This document shows positions 1 to 11,460 of a DNA stretch of 64,000 nt, in pieces. Below the pieces are notes generated by a model that saw only the letters and a program-made list of their open reading frames with translations, did not search any database and had not been told where the DNA came from. Source of the DNA: Trileptium ribeirensis (taxonomy: Eukaryota; Nematoda; Enoplea; Enoplida; Thoracostomopsidae); the NCBI GenBank assembly GCA_030248225.1, contig JASANE010000200.1, positions 16,388-80,387 of the forward strand, given 5' to 3'. Every line of letters begins with the position of its first letter. The first letter of the stretch is position 1. Made by a program: the position numbers and the translations under genes.

Positions 1-357
1 CCAAACACCCAACAAAAACAAAAAAAAAAATCAAAAACACCCCCCATACTATGCGCCAGTAAACTTAAAATGTGCCCAGCCATAATCCTATTCTGCAAAA
101 AGCGATCGGTGACCGCAATGCGTTGTTATCACACAAACTGCGGTTTTGCCATCGATTTTTCGCTAACGATATTCGGTCAGATTTCTATTTCGTGCTGCAA
201 AATTTAAATTTGTGGTTGAACTAAAATATTCCTTTTGTTAATTCGTAGCAAAATGATTAAATAACACAGCGATATTCAACGTTCTTGAAATTCATCGACC
301 TAGTTAGCTTTATGTTTTAATACACAATATTCGTCCGCAGAGGTGGTAAATTATGTC
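1..357. other. AT-rich non-coding stretch
   Basis: A poly-A tract lies near positions 20-30, followed by ordinary AT-rich sequence. I see no coding frame, splice-bounded exon or repeat here. Confidence 0.5.
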
Positions 358-910
358 TGTTCGCGAGCTGCTGTTACCTACTTCCACGAAATAGTTCGCG
401 AACAGTAACATTCAACATTGCTAAAGCAGATACAATTTTTTTTATTTTAATGCCAACGATTAATAACAAATTCTGACATTAAATGTAAATATACTATTTT
501 CTAGACATACATATATTGTGTTCGCGAACATTTGGTCAGAGTATGATGTGTGGGTTACACTGCTCTTAACCAAAAAGGAATGTGATAAGTAATTACATCC
601 TGGTAACTGACGCACAAAGTAGTGTTCGCGAACAACAAAACACGTTCTTGTGTTCGCGAACAGTTACATTTAACATTTTTCTAATTAAATCAAATAAAAT
701 CTCACACAATGCAGTCATGTTCGCGGACAACAAAACAGGGTCGTCTGTTCGCGAACAGTGGCGTGTTGCAATATTATAATCAAATTGGATTAAATATAGC
801 ACACGCACAACTCATTCGTGTTCGCGAACAATCGATACGCGCTGCGCAACCAGGTTTGCATGTTTGTGCGCTAACAAAGTTTGAGGTCGGGTGCTATACT
901 GTTCCCGAAT
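358..910. repeat. Cluster of TGTTCGCGAACA palindromes
   Basis: The perfect 12-bp palindrome TGTTCGCGAACA occurs at 519-530, 623-634, 651-662, 746-757 and 819-830. One-mismatch copies lie at 393-404 and 718-729, and degenerate copies at 358-367 and 900-910. The pairs 623/651 and 718/746 share both a 28-bp spacing and the sequence between the sites, so one 95-bp segment has been duplicated in tandem. The sequence after the 393 and 651 sites (GTAACATTCAACATT and GTTACATTTAACATT) is also related. The motif is self-complementary, so it creates short open frames on both strands (VREQ on plus, CSRT on minus); I regard those as by-products. It could be a decayed tandem repeat or a cluster of binding sites for a dimeric DNA-binding protein. 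Confidence 0.85.
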
Positions 911-1819
911 GACAAGTCTCAAATGAAAATTCTGTAAAAGTATGTTCAATAACAACGTAACGATTTCATTAAAATGTTCGGTAACAGTATTCATATGCTT
1001 TGAAACTCGTGACGTAAATGTTTTTAAACCGTTTCAGGATGGATATGGGAGCGCCAGAAAATGTTCGATTACCGATTTTTTAAGAATGACAAAAGAGGAT
1101 TGTTGCTGGCCGCATACAAGGTTTAGTTTATGTGCAGGTGGAGATCCACTGTTTTCGATTCTATCAAACGGGTCTTTTAGTTTACGGTAGAAAGAAATCG
1201 ACCAAGGTTGCGAACTTTTCCGATTGGTCATCGGAAATACACTCGAAAAATCGGGGGGACAACGGGTCACCTCCGATTGGACGACGACAATTCTGCTATC
1301 TGACAATATAGGAGAAAATTTCGATGTCGTACGTGACGTCCGAAAATACACAATCAGTTTGACTTAGGCAGCACAGAGTTCAGTCGACTCTACTGACTGG
1401 CTTCGAGGCTATAATAGCTAGTGTTTTGTTTTCGCATGAAGAACTGGTCTTTCTGGGTCCCCGTGATCTTAGGTAGAGTTCATGACAAATTAAGCGGTTA
1501 GTATAGATCCAACTTTTAAGCTTATTGACCTGTGTTAGGGCTTCAGAGATCTTTTGCTTAAGTTGATCACGGTTATGAATTGTGATGGGTAGCATCTTTC
1601 TTCGGGTCTTTGGGTTGTGGATTTATTTTATAATTTCATAATTCTAGTTGAAAGTTCAACGCTCATGCAGCGTTTGGAACCGAACGCACAGGCGTTGTAA
1701 GCAAACGGGCGTGAGCCCTCTCGGGCTATGCCCTTTGGATGAGTAACTGAAATGGTTACTGTTAGATCGAGCTAAGAAAATTCAGGAATCAATGTCCGGC
1801 TTCCGAGCCGAAGTGCGAC
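911..1819. other. No gene supported; one possible splice acceptor
   Basis: A good acceptor (AAACCGTTTCAG) ends at 1037 and is followed by a 50-codon open stretch to a stop near 1190. I do not recognise the product. The minus-strand frames at 1034-1351 and 1380-1595 have no recognisable domain. Nothing here is firm enough to call a gene. Confidence 0.4.
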
Positions 1820-1990
1820 GAGCCCCTGGCCAAGCTCTATATCAAGGAGACAATTCTAGGACTGATTGAGTTTGAGTTAATGGCATGTTGTTTGGAAATG
1901 GCTCTGCTCTCATTTAGTACGGCTTTGGCGTTAATGCTCTCTTTCATGATTTTGTATGATACAGCACCTAATTTGTTTTTGCACTCATGG
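1820..1990. repeat. 171-bp direct repeat, copy A (upstream of the Penelope-like fragment)
   Basis: This block aligns without gaps to 3894-4064 in the same orientation, with about 28 differences in 171 bases by hand count (about 84% identity). The two copies bracket the Penelope-like fragment. Partly duplicated, LTR-like flanks (pLTRs) are known for Penelope-like elements, so this may be such a flank; that is inference. Both strands stay open across the block, so coding content cannot be judged. Confidence 0.75.
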
Positions 1991-2061
1991 AAAACAGTAT
2001 CAGTGGCTTCAAGGAGCTGATATCGTTGAGTTTGGGTTTCTTGTTACTGATCATCAGATTT

Positions 2062-2101
2062 TCATATTATATTATTTATTATTATTATATTATTTATCAT
2101 A
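2062..2101. repeat. TTATTA-rich simple sequence
   Basis: A run of A/T trinucleotide-like repeats lies directly against the 5' break of the Penelope-like fragment. It marks the truncation junction. Confidence 0.7.
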
Positions 2102-3127
2102 TACTGCAGGAGATATGTTGACGATACGTTTGTCATTTTTGACAATGCAACACAATCACAGTAGTTCCTGCATTTTTTGAATGCACAACATGCTTCAATT
2201 AAATTTCCGGTTGAAACTGATTTGGAAAACAGCATACCTTTCCTTGACGTCAAAGTCAGCAAATCTGATAGCGGATTTATTACATCTAGTTATAGAAAGC
2301 CTAGTTACACCGGTCTAACACTGAAATTTGACTCATATGTCCTGCCCAAATAAAAAACCGGGCTTATACAATGCCTATTACATCGGGTATTCATGATTGG
2401 ATCCAATTTCAGTGTCATACACCATGAAATACAGTTCTTACGAAAGACACTTTGTAACAATGGGTTTCCACCGAAAATTGTAGATAAGACCACAGCAAGT
2501 TTTATCAACAAATGGATAGCCCAAAATGGTGCAACAAGCAATACCAACAACACAGCAGTATCTGCTGATAGTACAACAAATGAACAAAGCCGTGAACAAG
2601 AACAACAGTTTCTGGCTTTGAAATTACCATATCTCGCTAGATATTCGGGCCGATTAAGCAAACAAATCTCAACAACCTTCGGCTCCAAATTTCCGCTTTG
2701 CGATCTCCGCATAGTGTTTCAAGCTGGTAAAAGATTAAAACATTGTTTTAGTTTCAAAGACAGAATTCCGGACGCACTCAGATCCTCCGTTGTCTATCAA
2801 TATACCTGTTCTGCTTGTGAAGCAGACTACATTGGCAGTTCTTGTCTACATCTAGCAACAAGGGTCTCAGAGCATTTGGACGTGTCCGCACGCACTGGCA
2901 AAAACTGTAACAATGACCAATTGCAAAATTCAGCAGTATATAGGCAAGCGCTTTCATGTAATGTTCGACCATCTGTAGATGATTTCTCCATTGTTTCGCA
3001 GGTTAACGAAACCAAAGCAAATCAGGACAAATTACTCCGAATAATGGAAAATCTGATAATCAGAAATAAGAAACCCAGACTCAACGATATCAGCTCCTTG
3101 AAGCCACTGATACTGTTTTCCAACTAA
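2102..3127 (+). pseudogene. Penelope-like retroelement, 3' part: reverse transcriptase palm to GIY-YIG endonuclease
   Basis: One frame runs from 2102 to the stop ending at 3127 and is broken by TAG at 2162-2164 and TAA at 2351-2353. It starts inside the reverse transcriptase with RRYVDDTFVIF, whose YVDD is the catalytic motif C. It continues through IPFLDVKVSKS and the thumb region, and ends with an endonuclease of GIY-YIG type (YQYTCSACEADYIGSS, followed by a conserved R and SEH). This order of domains is diagnostic of Penelope-like elements, which copy RNA into DNA at a nick. The 244 codons after the second stop, from 2393, are uninterrupted. The N-terminal half of the reverse transcriptase is missing: upstream sequence changes to a TTATTA-rich tract at 2060-2100. 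It is a dead, 5'-truncated copy. The 171-bp direct repeats at 1820 and 3894 may be remains of its flanks. Confidence 0.92.
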
Positions 3128-3330
3128 TGTTATATTAGGCGTAAACTTTTATTCACATTATTACGTTATTCTGTGTCATATATATGTAAACGTGGTTAGT
3201 GTTCGGGTAGTAAGGGTTCGGGTTTTAATACTTGTAATGACGTGGTTGATCGCCACTGTCTGAGGGTTGTGTTTTATTTAGACCGTTGATAAGTAAGAAT
3301 CACGCCTTAGCGTTCGTGCCTTAACAAAAT

Positions 3331-3507
3331 AGCGCAGAACGCCGAATCACAGCGCCACTGCGCCGCGCGTTGTGAACTATCGTGCTAGCGCTGGAGCGCC
3401 CGGTTCCTGTATACTTTGTCTCAGCGCTAATGCGCCAGAAATGTATGTCGTAGCATATTAGCGCAATGTGCGCCGATAGTACGCCGTAGTATAAGCGCAA
3501 CTGCGCC
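3331..3507. repeat. 36-bp-period array of palindromes AGCGC-NNN-TGCGCC
   Basis: The core AGCGC(3-4 nt)GCGCC recurs at 3351, 3387, 3423, 3460 and 3494, that is every 34-37 bp, with a looser copy at 3331. Examples are AGCGCCACTGCGCC, AGCGCTAATGCGCC and AGCGCAACTGCGCC. Each core is an imperfect palindrome able to form a GC stem. The sequence between cores is not obviously conserved, so the regular spacing stands out against the AT-rich surroundings. It lies about 200 bp after the Penelope-like stop codon and may belong to that element's 3' region. Confidence 0.85.
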
Positions 3508-3893
3508 TCGAACTAAACAGAAGATACGGTGATTAAAACCTTAGACCGATCCATTAGAACAGTAAAAAGTTTAATACGCACTTTTATTCGTAGCTAACAT
3601 GTACCAAATTCACTCGCAACGAGCAAGGCTAAAAACCCGCAGCGTTGCTCCGCTATATATTTATATACGCGATCTGCAAAAAAAACAATTAAAAACAATA
3701 ATTAAATGTGAAAATGTCATTGCACTTGTGATCGTTGCTTTACCTGCATCGTCTAATTTTTAATATTAGAAATTCGCCTCACCGCAGACAAAATACGATC
3801 TTGAAACTGCACAACACCTCGGCAAATCCAGACCGCTGCGCCAATACCGAATATGTATATAATATGGGCAACATAATGAGCCGACCAACCGAT

Positions 3894-4064
3894 GAGTCCC
3901 TGGCCAAGCTCTTTACCAAAAAGACAGTTCTAGGACTGATTGAGCTTGAGTTAATTATATCGTGTTTGGAAATGGTCCTGCTCTCATTTAGTATGATTTC
4001 GGTTTTAATGCTGTCTTTCATGATTTTGTATGATAAAGCATCTAATTCATTTTTGAACTCATTC
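3894..4064. repeat. 171-bp direct repeat, copy B (downstream of the Penelope-like fragment)
   Basis: Gap-free partner of 1820-1990, offset 2074 bp, about 84% identical by hand count. A 95-codon open frame lies on the minus strand (3779-4066) and a 137-codon one on the plus strand (3735-4148). I recognise neither product, and the overlap means at least one is chance. It could be the leading part of a second, otherwise absent, Penelope-like copy. Confidence 0.75.
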
Positions 4065-4580
4065 ATATATATATCAATATTTCGTTATAATTACGGCGTC
4101 TTGCGGGCACAAAATCTGGTATCTATAGAATTCATTAAACCCTTTTAGGTCCAAGACATGTTAAAATAACTTAAGTGATAGTAGTGCTGACCAAAGAGTG
4201 TTACGTCGCGTAAACTAGGCAATTGCGATAGAGGGGATAGGAAACGCTAACAACAGGGAGGCTCTCCCAGTCGCAAAAATTAAGCGATTGAATTGAGAAT
4301 ACGTTTCTCCTCATTAGCACAAAGACTCTTCCGAAATAGCATCAGGTCATTAATTCAGAAATCTAAACTTTACTCTGGTTGCGCAACGCACGTTGTGGCG
4401 GTAACTGTAGTCGATCAGATTGCTGGAACGATACCCTGATACGATAATTTTCCGATTAGCAAAGTATGATGGTTTAGGAGAGCAAGAAACATCCTCCGGG
4501 TGTACGTTAGGGAACTGATATCAACAACAGTATGGTTGATCCTGGCGTTAAATATCCGGACCGTGTACCAATTAATGGAG

Positions 4581-4638
4581 TAATGGAGTTAGGTGCCACG
4601 TAATGGAGTTAGGTGCCACGTAATGGAGTTAGGTGCCA
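4581..4638. repeat. 20-bp minisatellite, three copies
   Basis: The unit TAATGGAGTTAGGTGCCACG is repeated at 4581-4600 and 4601-4620, then as a near-complete copy at 4621-4638. A partial unit (TAATGGAG) precedes it at 4573. The complete copies are identical, so the expansion is recent. Confidence 0.97.
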
Positions 4639-7600
4639 ATTTAACTACAGGCTGAGGCTTAGCCTCAGCGAGAAAAATAACACAGGTCGGTATCCAGACA
4701 GACTGACGTTAAGTACGGAGCACAGATAGGAATGTTTATCCTCACTTCAGCGTGATTAGTTAGTAAAATTGAGAATTTACGAGGTTTATGTAATTCTAAT
4801 TACTTGGCCGAGCATAAGGTATATAGGGGTACGGTCGTATCAGGTTGAACACGATTTGTTTAGGTTGATTCAATGGCTTTGGCTTAAGATGAGTTTTGAA
4901 TAAAGCCAAGGGCGAACATCGGCGACAAAAAACTGCATTTTGCCCGTGCCATAACGTCGTTCGTCGCTCCTGTACGTGCGAAGACGGAATTTCCAACGGA
5001 CAGATTGGAGTTCATAGTCTTTCGACCAAGAAATCTAAAATTTACTACGGTTCAAGTAAATCATGGAGAGTAGAGTTTATCTTTGGAAGGGAAACCACCA
5101 GCAAATTTGATTTTCATATTAAAATAAGCGCTCAAATCACAAAATTAGGTGTAAATTTGACAAGAGTTTAGGATGCAGGGTGTTGAAACTTCATAGGATT
5201 AGAGGCCAAAGAAGCGCATCGACCAGAAAAATTAAAGGCGAAAGCGAATGTAGACACTCGCAGTCGAAATTTTAAATTTTGGGCGAACCGCACGCTTAGA
5301 TCTTATGCACGAGTAAGCATAAGGTGACCAGTCAACCATCCTGTTTTGTAATTTTGTATAAAAATTGTTACGGAACGCGTTGTGGTCAATTAAAATTCGT
5401 CGCAAAATTGTTCGCGCCCACACTAATCGCAACTGATATCTACCCATTTTGTACTCACGAAAATTCTTGTAAAACTATCCAAATTTTATGAGAATAAAAA
5501 TTTGTCGAATTTGAAGTAAACTGGATTTGTTCGAGAACACCAAGAGCTTAACTATAAGATGGATTTGCTTATGACGTCATTTTTGCATTAATTTTCGTCT
5601 CGAACACTGAATAATCAAAATTTCAATGATTATGCACTAGGGAACCGCATTGCCGCAAATTGAAAAAGCTGAAATTATATTCAAACCGAACAAGGTATAA
5701 TTTCTAGCACTTGGCTTTGATTTTGCCAGTTTCCGGTTAGCGAAAAGCCGAATAAAATTCAGCTTTTTCCGTAGCAAGGGTTTGCGGTTCGATATAGATT
5801 ATTACAAAATAGAATGGTTGGTGGCATCACCTTAAGTTTACTCACGTATTTTCTAGGAGGATCAACGCTATGGGATCAAACTATAATGCAGCTCCATGGA
5901 TAGGAGGCGTTTGTGAGTAAGTATGGATTCGAATCGATGGAATTTGACAAGATCAAAAGCCGAAGCGGCGCTTCGACCACCAAAAATTTAAGAGCACAAG
6001 AAATCGAGTTGTGTGTTCGGAGTTCAGAATAAATTAACGTGTAACTTGCGCGTCTAACTTTCTATTCAAAAGTATAGGAATTGCGCGAGCGACACATAAT
6101 ATTGCCCTAGGCACCGAGCAACTTCTGTGAAGACCAAAGTTAGACCGATGGTCCGACATCATAAATCCAGCGTGTAAAAAGCGGGGCTCTTGCACGGCCT
6201 ACCCGTTTGACAGTTGTCCAGTAGCTCTACAGTTTGACGAAAATATAAACTTTACGGACTTTCAAACTATTTTGGGAAGGTGGATTTGAGTAATTTGAGT
6301 AAGGAGCGTCTATTTTCCGAAGGTATAACATAATGAATGATCGAAATTTATTATGACCTACTTCTTACCAACAAATGCTTGCGCGCATAGAGCGATTCAT
6401 GGACAAGCTGTGGAAAGGATAAACGTAAAGTGGTCACTAAGAACCGATGTTGTCAACGTTACAAATTAAAAGTAGTTGGAACGGTGCTATCGCAACCGTG
6501 TCCAACCCTGAAGGGGCTCTCAAAAATTATTGTTGAATTTTGCAGTAACCAATAACGCATTCCTGTGGTCACCGCTTCAGCCATAGCACTGTTACTGCTT
6601 TTGTAGCCTCGTATAGAGATTTAATTGTTCTTGAATGCGGCACGCTTTGTCTGTCTATAAAATCATAGGGATACCAACGAACTGGCAATTGGTCACATCT
6701 GGAATTGTGTGATATTAAAACGGGCTTGCTGATGTATTAGGTATTGCAAAATGGGGCGTGCATAAGTGCGTCCGACCTTGTGTAACTTACTAGCTACATA
6801 GCTGTCCTGCAATGAAAACAGTAGAGCATTATAGCTCAAACATTATCGATCAAGCACCACACTAGGAGAGACTAGATTAAATCAGTTCATAAGTTCGGAA
6901 GAGAGTTAGTTTTAGTTTGGCGTCTTACTGGAAATCATACATAAGAAAATCACGGTAGCAAATGTTTTAAATCGTTGTACTTTATAATGTGTTCTACCAT
7001 ACACGTAGCATTATTATCTATCTGCATTTCCGTGGTGGTTTCGTCTACAAGGTTTTGCTGTTGTCCGTCTCAATTTGGCATGTTTTTTCCGTCCTTAAAG
7101 CGTTGCATTTATTGAGAACATTAGCCTTTCTGGTCATAACCGACAAAGTACAAACTTTGCGTTCAGGCTTTTCCCCAAAGAACTGTGAAACGAGCAAATT
7201 TCGATGCAAGATGGGACATATTTTTTTCCGAGTTCACTAGCTGATCTTGGCATCGCATGCTTGACTTATCAGACAAAATTAGTGAAAACCTGATCTTGAT
7301 TTAGCATCGCTGTATCTCGCTCTCTGTTAGTGTGTCGAGCATTTTTGTCATTGTCTGTGCGATAACATATCGCCCTGTCACAATACGTTGATCAGTGATT
7401 TTCTTTTGATAATTTCTTGCCTATTACATGCCCTGTTACGTGTATATATTTTGAAATAAAATCCAGAAAACAATCTCTTACTGTGTCTAGCGTTCGTTTC
7501 TGGCAGTGTCTATATGTTGCATGTTTTGTCCGACCAGACTGGTCAGCGATTCACTCTACGGCCTGCGGATACGAGATCCCAAGCCCTAACGTGCATCGTG

Positions 7601-9760
7601 AGCCATTTAGCACTAACACGGAGAGAAATAGAATTCGAGAATAAGGTCTTCGAAAATTGGCAAAAAATTATAAAACACACCACCAGTTACAAAATTATTT
7701 TCGAAAACGTTAGCTCAAACCAGTTAATTTCAAGTAACCTACAAAATTATACGTCCGACGCAAAACTAACAGGGACTGAAGGGGGCCAAAATGGTCAATC
7801 CACTTTTCAGAGCATTTGTGCCTGAAGAAACACAGTTTCGATTTAGAACGCGAACTTGCAGGGCAAATGAATTTCACTTAAGATAACTTGTTCTATATTT
7901 ATATACATAAATATAAAATCTACATAAACGTGGACGTATTCACAAATATCTCGTATATATAACAGTAACTAAACTATTAGATATAGCATAACATAACAAT
8001 ATTATATGTACGTAAGTATAACGGTACCTAGGCAAGGTATTTCGCATCTATAGAATTCTGCTGCATTTCGTAAAAGATTTATTAGGTGGTGTATTTTTAA
8101 CGAAAATTTCAAGCTGACAAGTTTCACGGACTTAACGCCTTTTTAACAAAACAGCATTGTCGGTTTTTAAATTTATACGAGAGAAAATTACAACTCTTTT
8201 CATATCACCACTTCTCCATTATCATAATCTACAATATTCACCTCGTGCAAAATGTTACATTTGAAATAAAAAATGTAGCTGTTTGCTGGCAATAAATCAT
8301 ATATGACGTTGAAGTGTATTGTTACATTTTCGTAAAAGCCTGGATATATCGAAAATTAACCATTATATAACGCTATATCCTATTTAAATAATTTACAGTA
8401 AATATAATAGATTTTTCCTTCAATCATATTTCAGTTGTGTTCAGTCACGAAGTTGTGGAAGGCTTTCATAAATAAATGCTGCCATTAGACTTTAAAATGA
8501 AAATTCGATTTGTTTCAGAAATTTTCGTTTCAGGTAATCGTGACGGACAAGCCAGTACAGTTTTCTGTTGGAGGTATACCCCTGTGCCTTATTGATATCT
8601 ATAAGAATTATGTTAAATCATCCGTTTCTTAGAAATGTTGGAGACAGCTAAGTCAAAGCACGTTACCCTGCTTTTGGAAAATCTAACAGCGCATAATGGA
8701 TCAAAAAAGATTATGCCCAGGACGTTGCATGGTATTTAACACAACATTTCACCATTGAATATCTATGCGTAGATAAAACCATTCTCATTTAAGAATACTC
8801 CAGAACACATTTCAACAAACCATTGCAGTTTAATTTCGAGAAGTTAAGTTAATACCACAACTTTGTTTTGTTCTTTTCATTTAAATATCATTATATAAAC
8901 CAAACTTTTAGGAGATTCTCGTGTAGGTAACATCCTGAACACGCAGGACGCAATCCATAACGTAAATGCGCAATATAGTTTGAGTATTAATATCGCTGAT
9001 GACGGTGACCGTTGTGTCTGCAACTTATGTTAAAGAACAGTAAGAACGGCAAAATCATACTTTAAAACGACTGCTAAAGTTTTTGCAGTTATCCAGTGTA
9101 GTTCAAGATTTTGTTCAGTAGTTAAAAAATAAAACTAACTTACGGTGACTTAAATCTCATAAATGTATTCGAGGAATGTGTCCTGTGGTGAATTGTTACA
9201 ATTTTGCCGAAGGCAAATTAGTTATGTTCTGTTCACCTGGACTTGCTACACAATAGGAATGAAACGTTTGGTGAACTTCAATTATAAATTATTGCAACAG
9301 TATGACGTATACGTGTCAACTTGGCGCGGCGAAGAGGTAAATAAGAAGCTTTGTTCCGGTTAATAAATTTCCAGGTGACATCATAACGCAAAAGGTCATA
9401 GCTTGATTATGCATATATTATTTGAAATAAGAAATCCTTACTATTAAGATGCTGTAGCAATTCATTTATAGTTAGGTTTATGTTCATCATATTTTTCTGT
9501 CATCAAAAAGATTACGTAATTTGACTACATATTAGAGTATAGGTACGCTGAGGACGCAATACTTATTCCTTTTGTGTTCAGCAAACATTCATTGGGCCAA
9601 AACAATGTTTGGCCGCTATAGTTCGGGAATTCAAAGATGGAATTCAAGAAAGACAAAAATGTTGCATATATAGATCCATTTAAGTGTTTATGGAAACCCA
9701 AAATACGTGTTATTTTTGATACACAATAACGTTGTCAAATTTTGCTAAGTCGTTCATTCC
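4639..9760. other. Non-coding stretch without a supported gene
   Basis: Open frames here are short (for example 4896-5171 and 7514-7825 on plus). They lack domain signatures and clear splice boundaries. The sequence is AT-rich from about 7.9 kb onward. I see no structured repeat of note between 4.7 and 9.7 kb. Confidence 0.5.
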
Positions 9761-9895
9761 TAACCATAAGCTTTTACTTTATCTTTAACTCATTTTGAGT
9801 CAAATTTTTTACTATTGAGTCGGTTTTTAACCATAAGCTTGAGTTTAACTTTAACTCAATTTGAGTAAAATTTTTAAATCAATCTGAGTGAAGCT
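9761..9895. repeat. 67-bp tandem duplication
   Basis: TAACCATAAGCTT begins both halves, at 9761 and 9828. Each half then carries TTTAACTCA(T/A)TTTGAGT, itself a near-palindrome. The second half has drifted by a few bases. Confidence 0.85.
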
Positions 9896-10129
9896 TGATG
9901 CATTGCGTTCTCGTATTACAAAAAGCTAGATAGCGTGTTTCCAACAGTAAATTTCCATGATTGATAAGTAGTAAAGAATCTTTAAAATGAACGTGCCGTA
10001 TCGCTTTGATTCTAAATAGCATTTTCAGTATTATTAATGGTACTGTTTGAAGTTAAACTCGACAAATTCAACCCTCTTGGCCTATGTAATGCTCACCTTT
10101 AATACCTGACATTGTATCAGTATTTAAAA

Positions 10130-10225
10130 GAAATATTTTCTAATATATTTAGAAAATTTTTCTTAATATAGTGTAGAAAATATTCCTTATCATTATAAGG
10201 CAAAATTTCCTTAAGATAATGATTA
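10130..10225. repeat. 22-25-bp AT-rich degenerate tandem repeat
   Basis: The motif (G/C)AAAATWTTTCTTA recurs at 10130, 10152, 10176 and 10201. More diverged relatives appear to about 10520. No coding potential. Confidence 0.6.
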
Positions 10226-10900
10226 GGCTCTTTTCCATTAATTTTGCTGATGTTGGTATCAATCGATGAGGCGGTTCAGAAAATACTCATTTTACTTATA
10301 CCCGTGAAAATTTTTTCCACTTTCTGAGGTCACAATGGTCCCCCTTTGGGAACCCAAAAAGGTGTTTCTTCGGAATATAATCATGTTATAAAAAATTATG
10401 ATAATTAGATGTAGGAAATTTTTCCGTGCTAATTAGTTAGCAAATCATTCCTATTACTAAGATCCTATTAATATTATTATCCTATTATTATTATAAAGAA
10501 AAATTCCTTTCATATGTAGGAATGAAGTCATAAAGTAAAAATTGGCTGAATAGTAGGGAAATTAGTACAGAATATTCGGTACTAATTTCTATATATTGAA
10601 GGTACAATTTCCTATAATATATAAAGCAATAATTTTCAAATTCAAAAATTTTAATGTATTACACAGACAGCAGCCAATAACAAGACATAACACATAATAT
10701 ATTTATATTTAGCAAACAAATAAAATGACGCAGACTTAGATTTTCGCATAAGAATTTTCTCACAAAAATGCTTGAGTCGGATCCAGGTTTTTGAAACAAT
10801 GGTAATCCGTAAATAAGAACTGAATTTAAATACAAGTTGTGCTTGGAGGGACTCAGATGTCACATAGATTAAGTTTTGGTTTACAATTCTCTATTATCTA

Positions 10901-11460
10901 GTTATCACAGTCACCCCAACAGACACCAACTCATGGACAGTAGTAAAACAGCACGGAGCGGACAGATTGAAAATAATGCACTACTGCATTTCCGTATCTA
11001 TCGAAAAAGTAAAGGTAGTATCTTTCACCTACAGCACAAAACATCTTTTACTCTATGCACAAAAAATCTTGTGTCTTACCACGAGCTCGTGCATCTTCAT
11101 CGTGATAAAATTCCCAACTGCTGGTGACCGGTACATTTGTATAATGGCGCATTCAAAATTTTTTTACATATGAATTCTTCTTATCATGAAACTGCATAAC
11201 TTAGCCTAAACAAGTTTTAACCTTTGGTGGTCTTCCCGCCGACTGTCTTAGCCACCATGTGCATGTCAGTACGCAGTATTGTACAGTAGGCAGGAGCAAA
11301 CAATTTTTTAAGTCGACGCCATTACAACTTACAAATATTTAATTACGGATTTGGGGACCTAATTTTGAACGTCGCAGATACGCCAACTTGAGTAAAAGCT
11401 GTGGTTTACCAGAATTGCCAAAGTTAATGTCGGGTGCCATGGTAGCTAATCGGGAACTGG
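10901..11460. repeat. Dispersed repeat pair, copy 1
   Basis: Same-orientation homology to 16209-16795. Anchors are TTATCACAGTCACCCCAA, CCTTTGGTGG followed by a GCC(A/G)CCA block, and GTATTGTACAGTAGG; each occurs in the same order in both copies. Divergence is high, with indels, so this is an old interspersed repeat of unknown class. The plus-strand open frames inside it (10876-11127, 10967-11173) are not conserved in the other copy. Confidence 0.8.

Noticed and set aside
582..779. Open frames on both strands across the TGTTCGCGAACA cluster (VREQ and CSRT repeats)
   Set aside because: The palindrome reads open in both directions and fixes the frame by its spacing. There is no domain, no splice context and no sign of selection on one strand.
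3779..4066. Minus-strand 95-codon frame as a gene
   Set aside because: It coincides with the 171-bp direct repeat and a longer opposing frame, has no domain, and the related copy at 1.8 kb does not preserve its full length.
7514..7825. 103-codon plus-strand frame, possible exon after TTTCTGGCAG
   Set aside because: The composition is somewhat protein-like, but it overlaps another frame, has no recognised domain and no convincing donor.
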